Source of the DNA: Actinoplanes sichuanensis
GTDB taxonomy: Bacteria; Actinomycetota; Actinomycetes; Mycobacteriales; Micromonosporaceae
Reading direction: 5' to 3'
NCBI RefSeq assembly: GCF_033097365.1
Contig: NZ_AP028461.1
Coordinates: 8,928,001-8,992,000 of the forward strand
DNA: 64,000 bases
Below are positions 41,292-50,651 of the stretch, in pieces (the stretch's first letter is position 1; each line of letters starts with the position of its first letter). The translations under genes were made by a program, and so were the position numbers. The notes under the pieces were generated by a model. That model did not search any database. It was not told the origin of the DNA and saw only the letters and a list, made by a program, of their open reading frames with translations.

Positions 41292-43385
41292 GTGGCGACC
41301 CTGTTGTACCGGCTGGGCCGGTTCTCCTTCCGGCGACGCCGGCTGACCCTCGCGGTCTGGGTGACTGTTCTCGCCCTACTCGGGGTCGGTGCGGCGATGC
41401 TCTCCGGGCCGACCACGGGCGAGTTCTCCATTCCGGGCAGTGAGTCGTCGCGTGCCCTTCAGGTGCTCGAGGAGAAGTTCGGCGGCGGGTCCGGCGGAGC
41501 CGAGGCCAAGGTCGTCTTCACCGGCGCCACGCCGCTGACCGCGGACAGCCTGGCCGGCGCGGTCGCCCGGCTGAGGCAGGCCCCGCAGGTCGCCGCGGTC
41601 GCCGATCCGGTCTTCTCGGCCGATCAGCGGACCGCATACACGACCGTCACCTACTCGGGAACGGTCGCCGAAGTCACCGCCGAGGCCAAGGACGCCCTGC
41701 TCGCGGTCCGCGCCGGCGACGGTGTGGGCGTCGAGTTCTCCGGCGAGGTCACCGTCAACGCCGAGGAGAACCACGCGGCCGAGGCGATCGGCATCGGCGT
41801 GGCCGCCCTGGTTCTGGTGATCACCTTCGGCTCCCTGATCGCGGCCGGGTTGCCGCTGCTCACCGCCCTGATCGGGGTCGGCGCCGGGATGCTCGCCATT
41901 CAGATCGCCACCGGCTTCTTCGACCTGTCGTCGTCGACGTCGGCGCTGGCCACCATGCTCGGCCTGGCGGTCGGCATCGACTACGCGCTGTTCGTGATCT
42001 CCCGCTACCGGCACGAGCGGGCGCACACCGAGGACGCCGAGGAGGCCGCCGGACGTGCGGTCGGCACCGCCGGATCGGCTGTCGTGTTCGCCGGCCTCAC
42101 CGTGATCATCGCGTTGGCGGCGCTGTCGGTCACCGGCATCCCGTTCCTGACCGCGATGGGGCTGGCCGCCGCCGGGACCGTCGCCGTCGCCGTGCTCGTC
42201 ACACTGACCTTCGTGCCCGCGATCCTCGGGTTCGCCGGCCGCCGGGTGCTGCCCCGGAAGGCGCCGAGCGTCGGCACCCCGTTCGGCGAGCGCTGGGCCC
42301 GTGGGGTGCTACGGCACCGCTGGATCGCGCTGATCGCCGCCCTCGGTGTGATCGCCGCGGTCGCGATTCCGGCCGTCGACCTGCGGCTGGCCCTGCCCGA
42401 CGAGAGCACCGCCGCCGTCGACTCCACCCAGCGCAAGGCGTACGACCAACTCGCCGCCGGATTCGGACCGGGTTTCAACGGCCCGCTGATCCTGGTCGCC
42501 GACGCGGGTGTGGCCGCCACCGTGGAGAAGGCGGTGTCCGCGCTGAACGACGTCGTGCTGGTCACCCCAGCGGTCGTCGACCCGGCCGGTGCGACCGCGA
42601 TGCTCACCGTCGTCCCGGCCAGCGCGCCCACCAGTGAGGCCACCAAGCGGCTCGTGCACGACATCCGGGACCTGGGTATCGCCTCCCTGGCGGTCACCGG
42701 CGCCACCGCGATCAACATCGACGTCTCGGAGAAGTTGTCCGGCGCGCTGATCCCGTACCTGGCGATCGTGGTCGGTCTGGCGTTCGTCCTGCTGATGCTG
42801 GTGTTCCGCAGCGTGCTCGTGCCGATCAAGGCGACCACCGGTTTTCTGCTGAGTGTGGCGGCCGCGTTCGGCGCGCTGGTCGCGGTCTTCCAGAACGGGC
42901 ATCTGGCCGGGCTCATCGGGCTGGACTCCACCGGGCCGATCGTCAGCATCATGCCGATCTTCCTGATCGGGATCCTGTTCGGTCTGGCCATGGACTACGA
43001 GGTCTTCCTGGTCACCCGCACCCGGGAGGAGTTCGTGCACGGCGCGGCACCGGACGACGCGATCGTCACCGGCATGCGGCACGGCGCCCGGGTCGTCACC
43101 GCCGCCGCGCTGATCATGATGAGCGTCTTCGCCGGTTTCATCCTGGCCGACGACACGATCATCAAGAGCCTCGGCTTCGCACTGGCCTTCGGTGTCGCGA
43201 TCGACGCCTTCCTGGTACGGATGACGATCGTGCCCGCCGTACTCAGCCTGCTCGGACGTTCCGCCTGGTGGCTGCCCCGCTGGCTGGACCGGGTACTGCC
43301 GGACGTGGACGTCGAGGGGACCTCGCTGTCGGTTCCCGACCGGCACCGGCCACCGGAACCGGCTCAGGAGCTGGCGGCGGCCTGA
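41292..43385 (+). CDS. MMPL-family (RND) transporter
   Basis: 697 residues with the MMPL layout: a membrane segment, an outside domain, five or six more segments, then the same again. GLAVGIDYALFVISRYRHE and GLAMDYEVFLVTRTREE are the duplicated proton-relay helix motifs (GxxxDY). Such proteins export lipids or peptides, or drugs. TAGGAGG upstream of the GTG start. No repressor is adjacent. Its stop overlaps the convergent gene by 22 nt. Confidence 0.95.
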   Translation: MATLLYRLGRFSFRRRRLTLAVWVTVLALLGVGAAMLSGPTTGEFSIPGSESSRALQVLEEKFGGGSGGAEAKVVFTGATPLTADSLAGAVARLRQAPQVAAVADPVFSADQRTAYTTVTYSGTVAEVTAEAKDALLAVRAGDGVGVEFSGEVTVNAEENHAAEAIGIGVAALVLVITFGSLIAAGLPLLTALIGVGAGMLAIQIATGFFDLSSSTSALATMLGLAVGIDYALFVISRYRHERAHTEDAEEAAGRAVGTAGSAVVFAGLTVIIALAALSVTGIPFLTAMGLAAAGTVAVAVLVTLTFVPAILGFAGRRVLPRKAPSVGTPFGERWARGVLRHRWIALIAALGVIAAVAIPAVDLRLALPDESTAAVDSTQRKAYDQLAAGFGPGFNGPLILVADAGVAATVEKAVSALNDVVLVTPAVVDPAGATAMLTVVPASAPTSEATKRLVHDIRDLGIASLAVTGATAINIDVSEKLSGALIPYLAIVVGLAFVLLMLVFRSVLVPIKATTGFLLSVAAAFGALVAVFQNGHLAGLIGLDSTGPIVSIMPIFLIGILFGLAMDYEVFLVTRTREEFVHGAAPDDAIVTGMRHGARVVTAAALIMMSVFAGFILADDTIIKSLGFALAFGVAIDAFLVRMTIVPAVLSLLGRSAWWLPRWLDRVLPDVDVEGTSLSVPDRHRPPEPAQELAAA

Positions 43386-44083
43386 GCCTCGAAGCGGTGG
43401 ACGATCTCGGCCAGGGCGCGGATCTGCCGCAGGACGGCGTCCGGTTCGGTGGAGCGGTGCTGTTCCCGACCGATGTCGACGATCGCGTCGGCGCGGACGC
43501 CGACCTTGTGGAGCGGGCGGCGGTACAGCGGCTGCTGGGCCGTCGCCCATTCGACGAACGTCCGGGACGGGTGCGGCAGGTAGACGACCCATGCCGTACC
43601 GGTCGACCCGGAACCCGGCCGACGGAAGTCGAAGACCACGAACTCCAGGTCCTCGAAGGAGCCGCGCAGCACCGCGTACGCCGGCTGGTCCGCACCGAAG
43701 TCCGGGTTGTCGGCCCAGTCGGCGAGCAGTTCCCGGTCGACGTCGGCGAACCGCCAGCCGTGTCGGCGGGCCAGCTCGATCCGGTCGCCGACACCGGTGG
43801 CCGGGCGGACCGAGCGGTCGGCGAAGAAGACGAGCCAGACACCGGCGGCGGCGAGCAGCCCCCCTAGACCGAGAGTGAGCGGCGCGGCCGGGTGCTCCTC
43901 GGCCGCCGCCTCGTCGAGCGTCCGGGCCGCCCCGTCACCGTAAGTGATGCACTTGTTGCCAGCGCGTGTTTCGACGTCCGCACAGTCCGCGCTGCCGCCG
44001 ACCGAGAGTCCGATACCGACGACGAGAACCGCAAGTCCGACAAGAAGAACGATCCATGAGAATCGAACCGTCCGAGTGCCCAT
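43364..44083 (-). CDS. Hypothetical membrane protein
   Basis: 239 residues. Two membrane segments (WIVLLVGLAVLVVGIGLSVGG and LTLGLGGLLAAAGVWLVFFA) bracket a short outside loop with two cysteines (SADCADVETRAGNKCITYG). The cytoplasmic C-terminal 145 residues (IELARRHGWRFADVDRELLADW onward) resemble the domain of unknown function seen in many actinobacterial membrane proteins with a conserved GW and FDF. The ATG at 44083 has GGAGG 10 nt before it. Function unknown. Confidence 0.8.
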   Translation of the reverse strand: MGTRTVRFSWIVLLVGLAVLVVGIGLSVGGSADCADVETRAGNKCITYGDGAARTLDEAAAEEHPAAPLTLGLGGLLAAAGVWLVFFADRSVRPATGVGDRIELARRHGWRFADVDRELLADWADNPDFGADQPAYAVLRGSFEDLEFVVFDFRRPGSGSTGTAWVVYLPHPSRTFVEWATAQQPLYRRPLHKVGVRADAIVDIGREQHRSTEPDAVLRQIRALAEIVHRFEAQAAASS

Positions 44084-44202
44084 CGCCCACACACCTCCAG
44101 CCCGGTGATCAAGATACTGGTTACGGCAGGTGATACGGACGGCGTGCGGGCGTCGGCCGTATGCGTGGCGAAAGCGTTATACAGCCAGTAGTTGGACGCG
44201 AA

Positions 44203-44230
44203 AAGGCCCCCACCTTTCGGCGGGGGCCTT
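44203..44230 (-). terminator. Terminator of the large nuclease gene
   Basis: On the minus strand AAGGCCCCCGCC pairs with GGTGGGGGCCTT (one G-T pair) around a GAAA tetraloop, followed by TT of the T run. It lies 13 nt past the stop of the nuclease-nucleotidase gene. Confidence 0.85.
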
Positions 44231-44242
44231 CGCTAGCCGGTG

Positions 44243-47200
44243 TTACCTGGTGATACGAACCGCGTAGTAGGCGGCGGTGGAGCTGTTGCCCGCCTTGTCA
44301 ACGGCCCAGTAGCTGATCTGCAGCGTGCCCCGGTCGACACCGCTGATCGCCGTCTTCCAGTTGCCCTTGGCATCCGGCGTGACGACCAGCACCGCCGCCT
44401 TGGCCGAGGCGACCGACTTCGACGTGGCCCTGGTCCACTTCCCGGCGGAGTAGTAGTACCACTTGCCGGAACGCTCCTGGACCAGCTTGACCTTCACCGA
44501 AGCGACGCCGACGCCCTTGTCGGCGACCGTTCCGCCGACGCTCTTCCAGGACGACTTCAGCGCCTTGAACCACGGCACGTCGAGCCGGACGGTGGGCTTG
44601 TAGACGTCCTTGACGACGTCGACGCTGCCGACCGTGACCGGCTTGCCCGCGCCGGCCGCGTTCCGCGGGGTGACGGTGACGGTGAACCGGCCCGCCTTGG
44701 TGTACGCGTGCGACACCGTGCCGTTGTTCGCGGAGGTCGTGGTCGTGACACCGTCGCCCCAGTTCACCGCGAGGTCGGTGGCGCCGGCGACACCGGCGAC
44801 GGTCAGGGTGACCGACTGCGACACCCAGATCGACTTCGCGTTGAGGTTGAAGGTGCCGGCCTGCGTGGAGACGACGACCGCGGACGGCGCGGAGACCGTG
44901 CCGCTGTTGCCGGCCTCATCGGTCAGCTTGACGGTGACCTGGTAGCTGCCCGCCGCGGCGTAGGTGTGCGTCGCGGTGGTGGAACCGGCGGCCAGGGTCT
45001 GGGTCGCGCTGCCGTCGCCCCAGTCGACCACCCGGGTGATCTTCGAGTTGTCGCTGACGTCGTCGTCGAGCGCGGTCTCGGTCAGCGTCACCGTCTGGCC
45101 GGTCCAGATCGCCGTGGTGTTCAAGGCGTAGGTGCCGGTCGGGGCGGTGCCGTCCAGGACACCCGGGGTGGCGCGGAACACGGTGTCCGCGGTGATCGGG
45201 GTGTTCTGGGCGAAGTAGTTCACCAGCATGGTCAGGTCGTTGTCACCGGTGGTGACCACGCCGACCTTGCTGATCAGGGACGGGAAGTTGTCGCCGCCAC
45301 CCGCGAGGAACGAGTTGGTCGTCACCCGGTAGTCGCCGTTCGGGTCGATGGTGACCCCGTTCAGCTTGATCGACGAGGCGATGATCCGGTGGCCTCGCGG
45401 CTGGCTCGCGTCGAAGGAGTAGGTGAAGCCCTTCGAGACACCGAGGTGCAGGTACGGACGAGCCGAACCGTCCGGCTGCCACTGCTCCTCCAGCGCCGCC
45501 TTGATCGCCGAGCCCTTGAGGGTCCGGGTCACCACGTCGTTGGAGAACGGCTGCACCGCGAAGGCCTGCGAGTAGGTGATCGTGCCGTCGGTGCCGTACT
45601 TCAGGTCGGCTCGCAGACCACCCGGGTTCATGAAGGCGATCTGCGCGCCACCACGTCCGGCGTCCTTGGTCTGGTCCAGTTGGGCGTCGGCGATGAAGTT
45701 GCCGAGGACCGACTCGGCGCCACGGTTCTCCGCGCCGGTGCTGGTGTACGCCCGGAGGATGTCCCCGGAGATCTTGCCCAGCTCGGCCTTGCCCAGCTCG
45801 GTGGCGTTCGTCTTGGCCGCGGCGACGATGTTCGCGACAGCGGTGTTCGCCGGGAAGCCGGTGACCGTGATCAGCTCGGACGTCGAGGCGGTGACCTCAC
45901 CCACGGCGGGGTCGTAGGTCAGGACGATCTTGCCGAGCTTTTCGCCGTAGTCCTCCGCCTGGACGACCGGGCGGGTCTTGCCGGGCACACCGGGAACCGG
46001 CACCTGGAAGGCGTACGGCTGGTGGGTGTGACCACTGACGATGGCGTCGATCTCGGCGCTCACCTTGGTGAACGGCCCGAAGACCGGGTCGGCCTGCAGG
46101 TCCTCGGCCGAGCCGATGTGCTCGGTCGGGGCGCCCTCGTGGGCGAGCAGCACCAGGACGTCAGCCTCACCGTTGGCCTCGTCGCCGTCGGAGAGCTGCG
46201 CGGCCAGGGTGTTCGCCTCGGCGACCGGGTCGCGGAACTTGATGCCCTTGATGCCGTCCGGGTTGACCAGCGAGCCGGTCTGCTCGGTGACGACACCGAT
46301 GTAGCCGACCCGCACGCCGCCCAGGTTCTGGACGTCGTAGGCCTGCAGGACGCGCTTGCCGTCCTCGGTGTACACGTTCGCGCCGAGCAGCGGGAAGTTC
46401 GCCCGGTCGCTGACCCGGCCGGTCAGGTCGGCGAGGCCCTGGTCGAACTCGTGGTTGCCGACCGCGGAGACGGCCAGACCGCCCGCGTTCAGCGCGTCGA
46501 TCGTCGGGTTGTCCTTGTCGATCGCGGAGATGAACGTGGAGGCGCCGATGTTGTCACCGGCCGAGATCCACGCGGTGTTCGGGTTCGCGGCCCGCAACTG
46601 GTCGATCAGCCCGACGAGCTGAGCGGCGCCACCGACGGCCTGGCCGTTGACGGTGGACGGCGACTCGAGCCGGCCGTGGAAGTCGTTGATGTTCAGCAGC
46701 TGCAGGTTGACCGGCGCGGTCAGGCCGGTCTCCAGGCCGACGACCACCGGGTCGTGGTCGCTGGAACGGAACGGGCCGTTCTCGTAGAACGGCGCGTAGC
46801 CGTCGTACTCGAAGGCGAACGACTCGACCGAGTTGATGTTCCAGATGTCGACGCCGGTGATCCGCTTCGCGAACTCGCCGGTGACCAGCGCGTGGTCCAG
46901 CGAGCCGGACTCGCCGCCGAAGACGTACGAGGACTTGTCCGGCGCGTGCGTGGCGTGCGCGTCCGAGTAGCCCTTGTCATACAGGACCTGGAGGGGGTCC
47001 TCCTGGCCGTACGCGTTGAAGTCGCCGAGCAGGATCACCTTGTCGGTGCCCAGGCCCTCGACGAAGGTGGCCAGCGAGGCCGCCTGACGCTTCCGGTCGC
47101 CGTTGTACGCGCCCTGCCCGTCACCGGTGTCGACGTTGTCGCCGGTCGGCGTGACCGAGGCGCTCTTCGACTTGAAGTGGTTCGCCACCACGGTGAAGTC

Positions 47201-49090
47201 GATGGTGCCGGAGTGGAAGGTCTGCGCGATCGGCTCGCGGGCGTTGCCCCAGACCGTCTCGTCGTTGATCGACTTCGACGCGCCCTTCGGCGTGGCCTTG
47301 GCCGGCTTGTAGATGATCGCGCTGGTGATCACGTCCTGCTCGGCCGGCGTCGGCAGCTCGGCCGGCGACCGGACGTAGTCCCAGGTGCCCGCGCCGTCGA
47401 CCGCGTTGAGCTCGCCGACCAGCGTCTTGAGCGCCAGCTGGGTCTCGACGGTCTCGAAGCGGACCGAGTTCTCGATCTCCATCAGCGCGACGACGTCGGC
47501 GTCCAGGGCGCTGATCGCCGAGACGATCTTCGCTTCCTGCTTCTCCTTCGCCGCCTCGTCGGTCGCGCCGCGCGCCTCGCCACCGAAGTGGACGAAGTAG
47601 TTCAGCACGTTGAAGCTGGCGACCCGGATGTCCCCGCCGACCTCGGCCGGCGCGCTGGTGCGCGGGTTGGAGGCCTTGAAGGTGGTACGGGAGATCGCCG
47701 GCGTGGTCGCGTCGACCGGGGTGGCCGGCTGGAGACGCCACTCGCTGAAGCCGTAGCTCAGAACGCCGGCGCTGAACTTCTCGACGGTGTCGCCGACCCG
47801 CAGCGGCTGGTCCTTGGTGATGTACGTCGGCGGCAGACCGGCCGACGCGAGGTTCGTCGTCTTGGCGTCGTCGACCAGGATGCGGCCGGCCTTGTTGGCG
47901 GCCTTCTGCGCGGTCGCCGCGTCGCTGCCGGGGCGGGCGATGTCGGTCGGGATCCGCGCCGGGACACTGCCGGCCGCGAGGATGACCTCGCCGTACCGGT
48001 TGGTGTTGTAGACGTCCGAGACGGTGTACGTGCCGACCGGCGCGACCAGCATGCCCTCGGCGGACTCGCGGGCGTCGTCGGACAGCGGGAGGGTCAGCGC
48101 GACCGGGGCGGGCAGGGTCGCTCCGGTGGAGCAGACCTGCACGTCGGTCTTCGCGCCGATGGTGATCTGGGTGAGCGCGTTGTATTCGCTGACCGTGCCG
48201 GTCACCCGGACCACGTCGCCGATCGCCACCGTCGGGTGGTTCGCGGCGGTCGCGGTCAGGTAGACGAAGATGCCGTCCGACGCGGCGCCCGCGGCGACCG
48301 GCCGGTCGCCGCCGCTGCCGGCGGTCTGGATGTAGATGCCGTTGTAACCACCGGTGCGGTGGTCGGCGGTCACGACACCCTCGACGGTCACCACGGAGCC
48401 GGCCAGCGGGGTGGCGGTTCCGGTGCCCTGGACCTGAGCGATCGAGTGGGTGACCGTGGCGGCGCAGCCGGCGCCCGGCTCCTCGGGGTCCGGCTCCTCC
48501 GGCGTCGACGCGGTGTTCTTCGCGCCGAAGCTGTTGGTGGCCGCGGCCTTCCAGACACCGTCGATCTTCTGCAGCGACTGTCCGACGAGGGTGGCCTCCG
48601 ACTCGGAGACTCCGATGTCGACACTGGTCTGCCCGGCGGCCGGGCCGCCCGACGCGACGAACGAGCCCTCGTAGCTGAGGAACTCGGCGACGGTGCCGTC
48701 CGGCTTCACCAGCGCGATGCCGTCCGGCGCGCCGTTCTGCAGACCGCTGATCGAGTACGACTGCACACCCGCGGCCGGAACGACGCCGCTGAGCGTGGTG
48801 GTGGGCGTGTAGGTGGCGCCGCCGTTGCCGTTGTACAGGTACAGCTGCCAGCCACTCAGGTCGTAGCCGACCGGGGCATCGATCTCAACGGCCTCGCCAG
48901 CGTCGGTGCCGGTGTTGTCGTAGTGGATCTCGCTGATGAACGGCACATCGGTGGCCGCGGACACCGGGCCGGTGAGGCTGAGACCAAGCGCGGTCGCCAT
49001 GACGGCAGCACCCAGCGCACGGAACCCGGCAGGGCTCGGTACGGGGAGAGACCATCCGGCGGCACCCACGCTGCGTATATAGGAACGCAT
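44243..49090 (-). CDS. Very large secreted ExeM/NucH-type nuclease fused to 5'-nucleotidase
   Basis: 1615 residues. Signal peptide ending VSAATD near 47; lamin-tail domain (about 50-185, ISEIHYDNTGTDAGEAVEI); OB-fold region (about 213-330); endonuclease/exonuclease/phosphatase domain (about 487-783: ASFNVLNYF, ALMEIENS, LGDFNAYG, SSDHDPV); metallophosphatase of the 5'-nucleotidase type (about 797-1100: NINDFHGRLE, SAGDNIGAS, GNHEFDQG, SGHTHQP); 5'-nucleotidase C-terminal domain to about 1290; two PKD-like domains (VDWGDGSAT, VNWGDGVTT); and a C-terminal Ig-like domain. It could degrade outside DNA fully to nucleosides and phosphate. ATG at 49090 has GGAGGG 9 nt before it. No Pho box was recognised. 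Confidence 0.93.
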   Translation of the reverse strand: MRSYIRSVGAAGWSLPVPSPAGFRALGAAVMATALGLSLTGPVSAATDVPFISEIHYDNTGTDAGEAVEIDAPVGYDLSGWQLYLYNGNGGATYTPTTTLSGVVPAAGVQSYSISGLQNGAPDGIALVKPDGTVAEFLSYEGSFVASGGPAAGQTSVDIGVSESEATLVGQSLQKIDGVWKAAATNSFGAKNTASTPEEPDPEEPGAGCAATVTHSIAQVQGTGTATPLAGSVVTVEGVVTADHRTGGYNGIYIQTAGSGGDRPVAAGAASDGIFVYLTATAANHPTVAIGDVVRVTGTVSEYNALTQITIGAKTDVQVCSTGATLPAPVALTLPLSDDARESAEGMLVAPVGTYTVSDVYNTNRYGEVILAAGSVPARIPTDIARPGSDAATAQKAANKAGRILVDDAKTTNLASAGLPPTYITKDQPLRVGDTVEKFSAGVLSYGFSEWRLQPATPVDATTPAISRTTFKASNPRTSAPAEVGGDIRVASFNVLNYFVHFGGEARGATDEAAKEKQEAKIVSAISALDADVVALMEIENSVRFETVETQLALKTLVGELNAVDGAGTWDYVRSPAELPTPAEQDVITSAIIYKPAKATPKGASKSINDETVWGNAREPIAQTFHSGTIDFTVVANHFKSKSASVTPTGDNVDTGDGQGAYNGDRKRQAASLATFVEGLGTDKVILLGDFNAYGQEDPLQVLYDKGYSDAHATHAPDKSSYVFGGESGSLDHALVTGEFAKRITGVDIWNINSVESFAFEYDGYAPFYENGPFRSSDHDPVVVGLETGLTAPVNLQLLNINDFHGRLESPSTVNGQAVGGAAQLVGLIDQLRAANPNTAWISAGDNIGASTFISAIDKDNPTIDALNAGGLAVSAVGNHEFDQGLADLTGRVSDRANFPLLGANVYTEDGKRVLQAYDVQNLGGVRVGYIGVVTEQTGSLVNPDGIKGIKFRDPVAEANTLAAQLSDGDEANGEADVLVLLAHEGAPTEHIGSAEDLQADPVFGPFTKVSAEIDAIVSGHTHQPYAFQVPVPGVPGKTRPVVQAEDYGEKLGKIVLTYDPAVGEVTASTSELITVTGFPANTAVANIVAAAKTNATELGKAELGKISGDILRAYTSTGAENRGAESVLGNFIADAQLDQTKDAGRGGAQIAFMNPGGLRADLKYGTDGTITYSQAFAVQPFSNDVVTRTLKGSAIKAALEEQWQPDGSARPYLHLGVSKGFTYSFDASQPRGHRIIASSIKLNGVTIDPNGDYRVTTNSFLAGGGDNFPSLISKVGVVTTGDNDLTMLVNYFAQNTPITADTVFRATPGVLDGTAPTGTYALNTTAIWTGQTVTLTETALDDDVSDNSKITRVVDWGDGSATQTLAAGSTTATHTYAAAGSYQVTVKLTDEAGNSGTVSAPSAVVVSTQAGTFNLNAKSIWVSQSVTLTVAGVAGATDLAVNWGDGVTTTTSANNGTVSHAYTKAGRFTVTVTPRNAAGAGKPVTVGSVDVVKDVYKPTVRLDVPWFKALKSSWKSVGGTVADKGVGVASVKVKLVQERSGKWYYYSAGKWTRATSKSVASAKAAVLVVTPDAKGNWKTAISGVDRGTLQISYWAVDKAGNSSTAAYYAVRITR

Positions 49091-49185
49091 CGAGGTGGAC
49101 CCTCCGAACGAAGTAGATCCGCCGGAGCGTAGGTATCGATGGTGACGAAAAAAGCTCGGGAAGGTAACGGAAAGGCCATGGACAG

Positions 49186-49201
49186 CCCTTGCGATCAAGG
49201 G
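49186..49201. promoter_or_regulatory. Palindrome upstream of the nuclease gene
   Basis: CCCTTG-CGAT-CAAGGG, a perfect 6-bp inverted repeat with a 4-nt centre, 96 bp before the nuclease start and possibly an operator. The remainder of the gap 49091-49559 holds a CCGATATCGG palindrome at 49463-49472 and an AT-richer stretch near 49510-49530, but no gene that I can support. Confidence 0.4.
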
Positions 49202-49559
49202 TTTTCCGGCCGTTCATTGTTCGCATTTGTACAGTCGCCGAATAGTAGACCCCTCGTCATGCCCCGTAAAACCGACCCGTCTCTCCGACCAGGACCCCGC
49301 CCACCAGGGGATCCAGGCACGACGGGACGGGAAAGGTCCGTTCTGTCGCCCAAACCACAGAAACGAAGGATCGCCGGGATTGCGGCCTGATATCCCCGCC
49401 ACGGCCGTGTTACCGGGAGATTTCACAGGTATCGATCGGTTAACTCACCGGCAGCCCGGACGCCGATATCGGACCATCACCCTTAGTGACCGTTAGGTGT
49501 CTGATATCGCCCGATTTAAAGAAAACATAAGGACATCGCTGACGATCACCGGACGGCCC

Positions 49560-50651
49560 ATGCCGGACAATGCCCGGATGCAGAGTTCCAAGGTACGGGT
49601 CGCGGTGATCTTCGGAGGTCAGAGCGCGGAGCACGAGGTCTCCTGCCGCTCGGCCGCATCGGTGTTCCGCTTCCTGAACCGCTCACGGTACGAAGTGACG
49701 CCGATCCGGATCACCCGGGACGGCCGCTGGCAGGTCGGCGTGGACACCGGCCCGGACACCGCGGACGCCATCGTGTCCGGAGCGGCCTACCCGGAGGCGG
49801 ACGGCCGGTCGCCGATCAGCACCCTCACCGACGCGCTGGAAGCCCTCAAGTCGGTTCAGGCCGCGTTCCCGGTCATGCACGGGCCGTACGGCGAGGACGG
49901 CACCATTCAGGCGCTGCTCGACCTGGCCGGCGTGCCGTACGTCGGCAGTGGCGTGCCGGCCAGCGCCGCCTCGATGGACAAGGAGTTCACCAAGAAGATC
50001 GTCGCCGCCGAGGGCATCGCGGTGGCCGACGGTGTGGTGCTCCGCGAGGGCGACGCCGAGGACATCAGCCCCGAGGACAAGGCCCGGCTGGGTCTGCCGG
50101 TCTTCGTGAAGCCGTCGTGCAGCGGCTCCAGCGTCGGCGTCTCCCGGGTCGACGACTGGGCGGATCTGCCGCGCGCCGTCCGGCACGCCCGCGAGCACGA
50201 CACGAAGGTGCTGATCGAGGTGGCGGTGGTGGGCCGTGAGGTGGATCTCTCGGTGCTGCAGAACCCGGACGGCTCGATCGAGGTCGGCCCGGCGCTGGAG
50301 ATCAACCTGAAGTCCCAGGAGGGCTTCTTCGACTTCGACGCGAAGTACACTTCCGGCATGGTCGAGTTCCGCATCCCGGCCGAGCTCGACCCGGCTCACC
50401 TGGAGCTTCTGTCCGACGCCGCCCGTCGCGCCTTCCGGGCGCTCGGCTGCGCCGGCCTGCTCCGTGCCGACTTCTTCCTGGCCGAGATCGACGGGCGGAC
50501 CGTGCCGGTGCTCAACGAGGTCAACACGCTGCCCGGGTTCACCGAGCTGTCGCAGTTCCCGCAGATGTGGCGGGCGGCCGGCGTCGAGTACCCGGAGTTG
50601 CTCGACCGCCTGTTCACCACCGCGCTCGCAGCGGGACCGCGCCGATCGTGA
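49560..50651 (+). CDS. ddl: D-alanine--D-alanine ligase
   Basis: About 363 residues, ATP-grasp ligase that joins two D-alanines for peptidoglycan precursors. VAVIFGGQSAEHEVS opens the protein; MHGPYGEDG, GLPVFVKPSCSGSSVGVSRV, VGREVDLSVL and LNEVNTLPGFTELSQFPQMW follow. The omega-loop segment reads FFDFDAKYTSGMVEFRIPAEL, with Tyr at the place of DdlB Tyr216, so D-Ala-D-Ala rather than D-lactate specificity is expected. The ATG at 49560 is a tentative choice; GTG 49497 and ATG 49578 are alternatives. Its stop overlaps the alr start (GTGA). Confidence 0.93.
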   Translation: MPDNARMQSSKVRVAVIFGGQSAEHEVSCRSAASVFRFLNRSRYEVTPIRITRDGRWQVGVDTGPDTADAIVSGAAYPEADGRSPISTLTDALEALKSVQAAFPVMHGPYGEDGTIQALLDLAGVPYVGSGVPASAASMDKEFTKKIVAAEGIAVADGVVLREGDAEDISPEDKARLGLPVFVKPSCSGSSVGVSRVDDWADLPRAVRHAREHDTKVLIEVAVVGREVDLSVLQNPDGSIEVGPALEINLKSQEGFFDFDAKYTSGMVEFRIPAELDPAHLELLSDAARRAFRALGCAGLLRADFFLAEIDGRTVPVLNEVNTLPGFTELSQFPQMWRAAGVEYPELLDRLFTTALAAGPRRS

